Positions 5,710 to 11,377 of a stretch of 11,377 nucleotides of DNA are shown one piece after another. Below the pieces are notes generated by a model. That model was not told where the DNA came from, did no database searches, and worked only from the letters and a program-made list of their open reading frames with translations. A program made the position numbers and the translations under genes. Location of the stretch: NCBI GenBank assembly GCA_012517025.1, contig JAAYVT010000477.1, forward strand, positions 1 through 11,377, read 5' to 3'. Position 1 is the stretch's first letter, and each line of letters opens with the position of its first letter. The stretch is from Phyllobacteriaceae bacterium. Lineage in GTDB: Bacteria > Pseudomonadota > Alphaproteobacteria > Rhizobiales > Ancalomicrobiaceae.

Positions 5710-6944
5710 ACCTCCGCCCGCGACGCCGCCTCGAAGGCCTCGCGCGCGAGCGGGAACACGCCGAGCGCCCGCGGCAACACGCCCTGCACACGCGAGATCG
5801 CCACGCCGTAGTTGGTCATCGCCACGCCCTGTTCCTCGGCCCGGCGTTGGCGGGCCGTGACCAGCTTGCGATTGACCGAACAGCCGCCGCATTGGACCAC
5901 CAGCGCGTAGGGCGACAAATCGTCGGGGAAGTCGCGCCCGGAGGTGTGATCGAAGACCAGATCGCCGCCGGCATATTGGCGCAGCCAGCGCGGGATCTTG
6001 ACCCGGCCGATGTCGTCGGCGAGTGCATGATGACTGCATGCTTCGGCCACCAGGACGCGATCTCCCGGCCGCAGCCGGTCGATCGCCGCCGCCCCCCGGG
6101 CGAAGCCGACGAGGTCGCCCTTGAAGCGGGCCATCAGGATCGAGAAGGTGGTGAGCGGGATCGCCTCCGGCGTGTCGGCCGAGGCCTTCAGCACCACCTG
6201 ACTGTCGCAGACGACGAGATCCGGCGCCCGGCCGAGCCGGGCGAGGGTGTCGGCGAGCTCCCGTTCCTTGACCACCAGGGCGGAGGCGTCGGAATCGAGG
6301 AGATCGCGGATCGCCATCACCTGCGGCAGGATCAATCGCCCCTTCGGCGCGCCGAGATCGATCGGCACCACCAGCACCACCAGGGCGCCGGGCCGCACCA
6401 GATCGCCGAGGAGACGCGGCTCCTCGAGCGCCGGCTCGGGGGCGGCCGCGACGATCGCGGCGCGCAAGCCGGCGATCCCCATGCCGGTCCTCGCCGACAC
6501 CGCGACGTGGGCGATGCCGTCCTCGTCGAGCCGGGCGAGATCGGCGGCGGGAGGGCACGCGAGGTCGGACTTGCCGAACACCACCACGACCGGCGTGTCG
6601 GCCTTGCGGAAGGCGGCGACGAGGCGGGTCTCGTCGGGCCCGAGCCCGTCGGCGTCGGTGACGATCACGGCGAGATCGGTGCGATCGATCGCCGCCTCGG
6701 TGCGCAGCGCGCGCAGCGCGCCGAGATCGCCGACGTCGTCGATGCCGGCGGTGTCGATCAGCACCACTGGGCCGAGCGGCGCGAGTTCCATCGCTTTTTC
6801 GACCGGATCGGTGGTGGTGCCGGCCTGCGGCGACACGATCGAGACGTCCTGGCCGACCAGCGCGTTGACCAGCGACGATTTGCCGACGTTGCGTCGGCCG
6901 AACACGCCGATGGCGAGCCGCAGCGCGCGGGGGGTGTCGAGCAC
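5700..6944 (-). CDS. hydF: [FeFe]-hydrogenase maturation GTPase HydF
   Basis: A 414-residue protein with the HydF layout: GTPase domain (about 1-170), dimerisation domain, then a C-terminal Fe-S domain. G1 is GRRNVGKSS (16-24), the G2 threonines are at 43-45 (TTT), and G3 is DTAG (64-67). G4 reads GKSD (124-127), with Gly where NKxD has Asn. The cluster motif is Cys303-x-His305, then Gln351-Cys352-x-x-Cys355. The usual His before CxxC is Gln (CAA at 5892-5894). HydF is the scaffold that holds the [2Fe] precursor and loads it into apo-HydA. The GTG start at 6944 has AGGAGGA 6 nt upstream. It is the last gene of the minus-strand set, 61 nt after the lyase stop with a palindrome between them. 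Confidence 0.95.
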   Translation of the reverse strand: MLDTPRALRLAIGVFGRRNVGKSSLVNALVGQDVSIVSPQAGTTTDPVEKAMELAPLGPVVLIDTAGIDDVGDLGALRALRTEAAIDRTDLAVIVTDADGLGPDETRLVAAFRKADTPVVVVFGKSDLACPPAADLARLDEDGIAHVAVSARTGMGIAGLRAAIVAAAPEPALEEPRLLGDLVRPGALVVLVVPIDLGAPKGRLILPQVMAIRDLLDSDASALVVKERELADTLARLGRAPDLVVCDSQVVLKASADTPEAIPLTTFSILMARFKGDLVGFARGAAAIDRLRPGDRVLVAEACSHHALADDIGRVKIPRWLRQYAGGDLVFDHTSGRDFPDDLSPYALVVQCGGCSVNRKLVTARQRRAEEQGVAMTNYGVAISRVQGVLPRALGVFPLAREAFEAASRAEVPA

Positions 6945-6965
6945 GATCCGTCCTCCTCTTCTCGT

Positions 6966-6997
6966 TCACGAAGTCCCGACCCGTCGGGATTTCGTGA
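6966..6997. repeat. 32-bp imperfect palindrome between lyase gene and hydF
   Basis: TCACGAAGTCCCGAC (6966-6980) and GTCGGGATTTCGTGA (6983-6997) form a 15-bp inverted repeat with a 2-bp centre and one mismatch. It starts 8 bases past the lyase stop and ends 21 bases before the hydF start on the minus strand. There is no U-tract after it. In the minus-strand mRNA the odd pair is A-C; in the opposite strand it is a G-U wobble. It could be an mRNA processing or stabilising hairpin that sets hydF level, an operator, or a dispersed intergenic palindrome. Confidence 0.7.
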
Positions 6998-7005
6998 CAC
7001 CGGTC

Positions 7006-8427
7006 TCAACGTCGGCCGAGCGCCGTCGCCGCCTCGCTCGACAGCGCTCGCTCGAGCGCCTCGGGCTCCATCAGACCGCGGGCGGCGACTTCCTCGCCGA
7101 TCGAACGGCCGCCGGCGCGCGCCGCTTCCGCCACCTCCGCCGCCACCCGATGACCGAGCGCGGCGACGAGCCCCGTCGCCACCGCCCGCGACCGCGCCAG
7201 CGTGGCGGCGACGTTCGCCTCCTCGACGACGATCCCCTCGACGCAGCGTTCGGCGAAGACCCGGTCGGCCGCCTCGAGCAGCGACAACGCGCCGAGAAAG
7301 GCGTCGGCGACCAGCGGCACGAACGGATTGAGCTCGAGCTGGCCCGATTGCGCCGCGGCGCGGACCATGTGGCCGCGCCCCATCACCTCGATCGCCATTT
7401 GCCCGATCGCCTCCGGGATCACCGGATTGACCTTGGCGGGCATCAGGCTGGAGCCCTCCTGCACCGCCGGCAGCCGGATCTCGGCGAAGCCGGCGTCGGG
7501 GCCCGATGCCATCAGGCGCAGGTCGGAGGAGATCTTGAAGAGATTGGTCGCATGCGCCTCGAGGATGCCCATCACCTCGACGATCGCGTCGAGATTCTGA
7601 GTGGCGTCGACGAGGTTTTCGGCGCGGGCGAGGCCGAGCCCGGTCATCGATCGCAACACGTCGACCACCTGGAACACGTAGTCGCGCGGCGCGGTGACGG
7701 CGGTGCCGATCGCGGTGCCGCCGAGATTGACCACCCGAAGCCGCTCCTCGCATTTCGACACCCGCCAGCGGTCGCGCGACAGCGCCTCCGCGAACGCCGA
7801 GAAGACCGCGCCGAAGCCGATCGGGGTGGCGTCCTGCAGCTCGGTCCGCCCCATCTTGACGACGTGCGCCCACCGCGTCTCCTGCGCCTGGAAGGCGGTC
7901 TGCAGCCGCGCGATCGAGGCCTCCAGCCGGTGGAGCAGGCGGATCGCGGCGATGCGCAGGGCGGTCGGCACGGTGTCGTTGGTCGATTGATGCAGATTGA
8001 CGTGGTCGATCGGGTCGACCTGGGCGTAGGTGCCCCGCTTTCCCCCGAGGATCTCCTCGGCCCGGTTGGCGACGACCTCGTCGACGTTGAGATTGAGCGA
8101 GGTGCCGGCGCCGCCCTGCAACGCGTCGACGACGATCTCGTCGACGAGCGGGCCGCTCGCGACGTCGTCGCAGGCGGAAACGATCGCTTCGGCCCGCGCC
8201 GCATCGAGCGCGCCGATGCGGCGGTTGGTCTCCGCCGCCGCCCGTTTGACCACCAGCAGCGCCCGCACCAGCTCGGGATGGACGCGTCGTCCGCTCAGGG
8301 GAAAGTTGTCGAGCGCCCGCGCCGTGTGGATGCCCCAATGCACGTCCGCCGGCACCGCCAGTTCGCCGAGCAGGTCGCGTTCGATCCGGCGGTCGCCCGG
8401 CGCCGGGGGGGCGTCAGCGGTAGACAT
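7006..8427 (-). CDS. aspA: Aspartate ammonia-lyase (aspartase/fumarase superfamily) in the hydrogenase maturation operon
   Basis: A 473-residue soluble lyase, normal length, expected to be a homotetramer that converts aspartate to fumarate and ammonia. The superfamily signature GSSLMPAKVNP is at 325-335. Substrate-loop segments are 'GTSLNLNVDEVVANRAEE' (108-125), 'DHVNLHQSTND' (141-151) and 'KMGRTELQDATPI' (191-203). The residue after GRT is Glu197, where class II fumarases usually have His and E. coli aspartase has Gln, so aspartase is favoured over fumarase but not proven. The start at 8427 lies inside hydG, an overlap of 14 nt, with only a weak AGGG upstream, suggesting translational coupling to hydG. 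Its place between hydG and hydF suggests it supplies ammonia, or removes aspartate, for H-cluster assembly. That role is inference. Confidence 0.85.
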   Translation of the reverse strand: MSTADAPPAPGDRRIERDLLGELAVPADVHWGIHTARALDNFPLSGRRVHPELVRALLVVKRAAAETNRRIGALDAARAEAIVSACDDVASGPLVDEIVVDALQGGAGTSLNLNVDEVVANRAEEILGGKRGTYAQVDPIDHVNLHQSTNDTVPTALRIAAIRLLHRLEASIARLQTAFQAQETRWAHVVKMGRTELQDATPIGFGAVFSAFAEALSRDRWRVSKCEERLRVVNLGGTAIGTAVTAPRDYVFQVVDVLRSMTGLGLARAENLVDATQNLDAIVEVMGILEAHATNLFKISSDLRLMASGPDAGFAEIRLPAVQEGSSLMPAKVNPVIPEAIGQMAIEVMGRGHMVRAAAQSGQLELNPFVPLVADAFLGALSLLEAADRVFAERCVEGIVVEEANVAATLARSRAVATGLVAALGHRVAAEVAEAARAGGRSIGEEVAARGLMEPEALERALSSEAATALGRR

Positions 8428-9814
8428 CCCGTTTGCCCTGGCGAACCTTGCGCATCATCACTTCCGAATAGTGCCGAGTCTTCGGCTCCATCGCGGCGAT
8501 CTCGGCGGCGATCGCCGCGTCGCCGAGGGCGCGGGTCTCTTCCGAACCGTAGTCGATCAGATATTCGGCGAAGGAGGAGATCGCGTTCGGCCCGCACATC
8601 TCGCGGATGAGGCCGGGCTTGGCGAGATCCATGAAGTCGGCGCCGGTCCGCCCCATCCGGTAGCAGGCCGTGCAGAACGACGGGATCCGGCCGCCCTCGG
8701 CGACGTCGCGGACGACCTCGTCGAGGCTGCGGTGATCGCCGCGCTCGAACTGGGCGGCGTCCTCTGCGACCGGGGTGGCGTATCCGCCGGGATTGGTGCG
8801 GCTGCCCCCCGAGATCTGCGACACCCCGAGCGCGAAGGTCTTGCGCCGCATCTCCGGCGTCTCGCGGGTCGACATGATCAGACCGGTGTAGGGCACCGCC
8901 AGCCGCAGGATGGCGACGATCTTCTCGAAGTCGGCGTCGTCGACCACGTGCGGGGGATGGGAGGCAACGTCGGAGCCGAGCGCCGGCTCCATCCGCGGCA
9001 CCGAGATGGTGTGGCAGCCGACCCCGAACCGGTCCTCGAGATGGGCGATGTGCTGCATCAGGGCCAGCGTGTCGAAACGCCAGTCGGCGAGGCCGTAGAG
9101 CACGCCGAGCCCGACGTCGTCGATGCCGGCCTCCATCGCCCGGTCGATCGCGGTGGCGCGCCAGTCGAAGTCCGCCTTGCGGCCGTCGACGTGGACGTTG
9201 GCGTAGACGTCGCGGTCGTAGGTCTCCTGGAACAGCTGATAGGTGCCGATGTGGGCGGCCTTCAGCTGGCGGAACTCGTCGGTCGTCAGCGGCGCGACGT
9301 TGACGTTGATCCGCCGGATCTCGCCACGCCCGCGCTTGACCGAATAGATCGCCTCGATCGCGTCGAGGAGATAGCGGAAGCCCTCCTTGGGGAAGGCCTC
9401 GCCGCCGATCAGCAGCACCCGCTTGTGCCCCTGGTCGATCAGCGCCGCCGTCTCCGCCTTCAACTCGTCGATCGTCAGAACCTTGCGCTCGAGCGCATGG
9501 TTGGACCTTCGAAATGCACAATACACGCATTCGTTGGCGCAAATGTTGGAGAAGTAGAGCGGTGCGAAGAAGACGATGCGGGGGCCGTAGATCTCCTCCT
9601 TCACACGCGCGGCGGCGGCGAACATCTCTTCGGTCGCCTCGGGGTCGCGCACCGCGGCGAGCACCGCGACGTCGGCGGCATCGAGCCCGCCGAGCTCGGC
9701 GGCCTTGGCCAGAACCTCGCGCACGCGGACTGGATCGGGGCGTTCGGCTTGCGCCAAGGTCGCGTGGATCGCCGCTTCGTCGAGCCAATCGGCGCGCATC
9801 ATGGTATCGAGCAT
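8414..9814 (-). CDS. hydG: [FeFe]-hydrogenase maturation radical SAM tyrosine lyase HydG
   Basis: A 466-residue radical SAM enzyme of the ThiH-like lyase group, with the usual HydG length. The SAM-cluster motif is CANECVYC (Cys92, 96, 99). The C-terminal auxiliary-cluster motif CX2CX22C is complete (Cys381, 384, 407 in 'SFCTACYRMGRTG' to 'REMCGPNA'), which separates HydG from ThiH. Other landmarks are 'LLIGGEAFPK' (134-143), 'YQLFQETYD' (192-200), 'SVPRMEPALGS' (271-281) and 'SQISGGSRTNPGGY' (332-345). HydG cleaves tyrosine to p-cresol and dehydroglycine, and from the latter makes CO and cyanide bound to an iron. The ATG at 9814 follows GGGAGG by 4 nt. It sits 85 nt after hydA and overlaps the lyase gene by 14 nt. 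Confidence 0.97.
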   Translation of the reverse strand: MLDTMMRADWLDEAAIHATLAQAERPDPVRVREVLAKAAELGGLDAADVAVLAAVRDPEATEEMFAAAARVKEEIYGPRIVFFAPLYFSNICANECVYCAFRRSNHALERKVLTIDELKAETAALIDQGHKRVLLIGGEAFPKEGFRYLLDAIEAIYSVKRGRGEIRRINVNVAPLTTDEFRQLKAAHIGTYQLFQETYDRDVYANVHVDGRKADFDWRATAIDRAMEAGIDDVGLGVLYGLADWRFDTLALMQHIAHLEDRFGVGCHTISVPRMEPALGSDVASHPPHVVDDADFEKIVAILRLAVPYTGLIMSTRETPEMRRKTFALGVSQISGGSRTNPGGYATPVAEDAAQFERGDHRSLDEVVRDVAEGGRIPSFCTACYRMGRTGADFMDLAKPGLIREMCGPNAISSFAEYLIDYGSEETRALGDAAIAAEIAAMEPKTRHYSEVMMRKVRQGKRDVYR

Positions 9815-9899
9815 GTCGCCTCCCTGCGATCTTGCGGGCCGGTTCGGCGGGGCCGTCCGGCGTCCGATCTCTTCCCGTGCGTCGCGCTCGCGGTCGCGC
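9815..9899. other. 85-nt gap between hydA stop and hydG start
   Basis: Apart from the hydG ribosome binding site (GGGAGG on the minus strand, 9819-9824) I see no strong hairpin, U-run or recognisable promoter here. The gap is larger than others in this operon, so an internal promoter or processing site cannot be ruled out by eye. Confidence 0.4.
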
Positions 9900-11377
9900 T
9901 CACACCTTCTCGCCGTTGCGCGGCTCCGGCAGATTGAGCCGGATCTCTCTCCAGATGTCGGCGATCCGCATCTCGGCGTGGCGTTTGCGGTCGGCGTACC
10001 AAGTGTGCAGCAGATGATGCGCCCGCTCCGACATCGGCTCGCCGAGAAAGTCCTCGTAGAGCTTCTTGATCTGCGGATTGTTGTGCGATTGCCGGATCGT
10101 CCGCTTGGCGTCGATGTCGAACAGCGTCACCCGCTTCTTGCGCTCGGCCGGGCGATAGGCGTGCTTGCTCTTCAAGTGGCCGCCGCCGGTGACGCACCCG
10201 CCCGGACAGGCCATCACCTCGACGAAATCGAAGTCGTAACGGCCCGAGGCGATGCCCTCGACCACGTCGCGCGCCGCCTTGAGGCCGTGGCAGATGGCGA
10301 GCCGGATCGGCGGCAGATCGTCGGAGAGCTTCACCTCCGCCGTGCGCAGCGTCTCGGTGCCGCGCAGCGCCGTCACGTCCGTCTGCGGCAATTCGCGCCC
10401 GTTGACGAAGAAATAGGCCGAGCGCACCGCCGCCTCCATCACGCCGCCGGTGGAGCCGAAGATCACGCCGGCGCCGGAATAGTCGCCGATGTGCGGATTG
10501 TCGAAGGTCCCCGCTTCCAGCCGGGCGAGGTCGATGCCCTCGCGCCGCAAGAGCCGGGCGAACTCGCGGATGGTCAGCACCACGTCGACGTCGCGGCGGC
10601 CGTCGTGGGCGAACTGCGGCCGCGCCATCTCGTCCTTCTTGGCGGTGCAGGGCATGATCGAGATCACCCGCATCCGCGCCGGATCGACCCCCATCCGCTC
10701 GGCGAGAAAGGTCTTGGCGAGACTGCCCAGGCACTGCTGCGGCGAGCGGGTCGAGGAGAGATGCGGGATCATCTCCGGGTGGTGCTTCTCGACGAAGTTG
10801 ACCCAGCCCGGACAACACGAGGTGAAGGTCGGCCGCTTGCCCTCGAGCACGTGGCGCACCACCTCGGTGCCTTCTTCCATGATCACCAGATCGGCGGCGA
10901 AGTTGGTGTCGATCACCACGTCGGCGCCCATGGCGCGCAGCGCGGTGATGATCTGGCCCTCGGCGTTGTCGATGCCGAGCTCCTCGGCGAAACCGACCCG
11001 CACCGCCGGCGCGAACTGGAACACCGTGACCACGTCGGGATCGTAGAGCCAGTCGATCACCTGCTCGGTGTCGTCGCGCTCGGCGAGTGCCCCGGTCGGG
11101 CAGACCATCACGCATTGGCCGCAGCCGACGCAGGCGTCGCGCTCGGGAAAGCCGAGCACCTCGATGCAGGTGCCGAGCCCGCGCTCGACGATCGAGATGG
11201 CGTCGATGCCCTGCACCTGCCGACACACCTCGACGCAGCGGAAACAGCGGATGCATTTGTTCATGTCGTAGCCGAGGAACGATCCGTTGTGGTGGATCGG
11301 CCGGCCCGACGCCCATGCCGGATCGTAGAAGCGCGACTGCTCCAGCCCGACGAACTGGGCGACGTCCTGCAGCTCGC
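9900..11377 (-). CDS. hydA: [FeFe]-hydrogenase catalytic subunit HydA, 5' end outside window
   Basis: 491 residues are readable; the N terminus runs off the right edge. The frame continues upstream of the Met at 11264 for 37 codons, starting ELQDVAQFVG, which matches the His/Cys-ligated cluster domain found before the ferredoxin domain in CpI-like (M3) enzymes. Two 4Fe-4S motifs follow: CIRCFRCVEVC and CVGCGQCVMVCP. The H-cluster signatures are complete: L1 TSCCPGW (148-154 counted from Met 11264), L2 MPCTAKKDE (204-212) and L3 EVMACPGGCVTGGG (349-362). They supply all four ligating cysteines and the adjacent proton-relay Cys. 'IMEEGTEVV' keeps the proton-path glutamates. The enzyme interconverts H2 with protons and electrons in the cytoplasm. 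Its electron partner is not in the window. Confidence 0.97.
   Translation of the reverse strand, partial: ELQDVAQFVGLEQSRFYDPAWASGRPIHHNGSFLGYDMNKCIRCFRCVEVCRQVQGIDAISIVERGLGTCIEVLGFPERDACVGCGQCVMVCPTGALAERDDTEQVIDWLYDPDVVTVFQFAPAVRVGFAEELGIDNAEGQIITALRAMGADVVIDTNFAADLVIMEEGTEVVRHVLEGKRPTFTSCCPGWVNFVEKHHPEMIPHLSSTRSPQQCLGSLAKTFLAERMGVDPARMRVISIMPCTAKKDEMARPQFAHDGRRDVDVVLTIREFARLLRREGIDLARLEAGTFDNPHIGDYSGAGVIFGSTGGVMEAAVRSAYFFVNGRELPQTDVTALRGTETLRTAEVKLSDDLPPIRLAICHGLKAARDVVEGIASGRYDFDFVEVMACPGGCVTGGGHLKSKHAYRPAERKKRVTLFDIDAKRTIRQSHNNPQIKKLYEDFLGEPMSERAHHLLHTWYADRKRHAEMRIADIWREIRLNLPEPRNGEKV

Noticed and set aside
7006..8427. Class II fumarase instead of aspartase
   Set aside because: The GRT-x-LQDA position has Glu rather than the fumarase His, and the gene sits in a maturase operon; still, sequence reading alone does not fully exclude it.
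8414..9814. HydG as thiamine synthase ThiH or biotin synthase
   Set aside because: The C-terminal CX2CX22C auxiliary-cluster motif and the adjacent hydA, hydE and hydF identify HydG.
11262..11264. Met at 11264 as the hydA start
   Set aside because: The frame remains open to the window edge and encodes typical HydA sequence (ELQDVAQFVG and onward), so this Met is internal.

Overview
The window is GC-rich, tightly packed bacterial DNA with long shadow frames on both strands. Codon use and protein content fit an alphaproteobacterium, possibly of the Hyphomicrobiales type; the species cannot be named from the sequence. Every stretch is coding or short intergenic sequence. I see no RNA gene, transposase, CRISPR array or attachment site.

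Left half, plus strand (1-4486): a compact six-gene run. It starts with the 3' end of a periplasmic substrate-binding protein, followed by a FecCD-type permease and an ATPase, which together form an iron-complex/corrinoid type ABC importer. Then come a DUF2478-like cytoplasmic protein, a small secreted protein with two cysteines, and a secreted di-heme peroxidase of the CCP/MauG/MbnH superfamily. Gaps are 1 to 36 nt or 4-nt overlaps, so this is probably one operon for uptake or handling of a metal or metal complex. The permease-ATPase junction holds three copies of a 13-bp sequence at an exact 20-bp period. Each copy carries a Shine-Dalgarno-like GAGG and a GTGA stop/start overlap, making a chain of tiny frames between the two genes.

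Right half (4598-11377): an [FeFe]-hydrogenase locus. hydE lies on the plus strand after the peroxidase. On the minus strand, read from the right edge, are hydA (5' end outside the window), hydG, an aspartase-family lyase and hydF. hydE and hydF converge with 13 nt between their stop codons. All three maturases (HydE, HydF, HydG) and the catalytic subunit are present with nearly all their cluster-binding motifs.

Working together: HydG (tyrosine lyase) makes the Fe(CO)2CN synthon. HydE processes it. HydF, a GTPase scaffold, completes the [2Fe] subcluster and delivers it to HydA. The lyase overlaps hydG and precedes hydF, so it could supply ammonia for the azadithiolate bridge; this is inference. 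The neighbouring importer may feed iron to the same system, also inference.

Points most worth a second look: the 20-bp relay repeat, the lyase inside the maturase operon, HydF with Gln in place of the usual His before its CxxC and Gly in place of Asn in its G4 motif, a His at the expected axial-ligand position of the di-heme peroxidase, and a 32-bp imperfect palindrome between the lyase gene and hydF.
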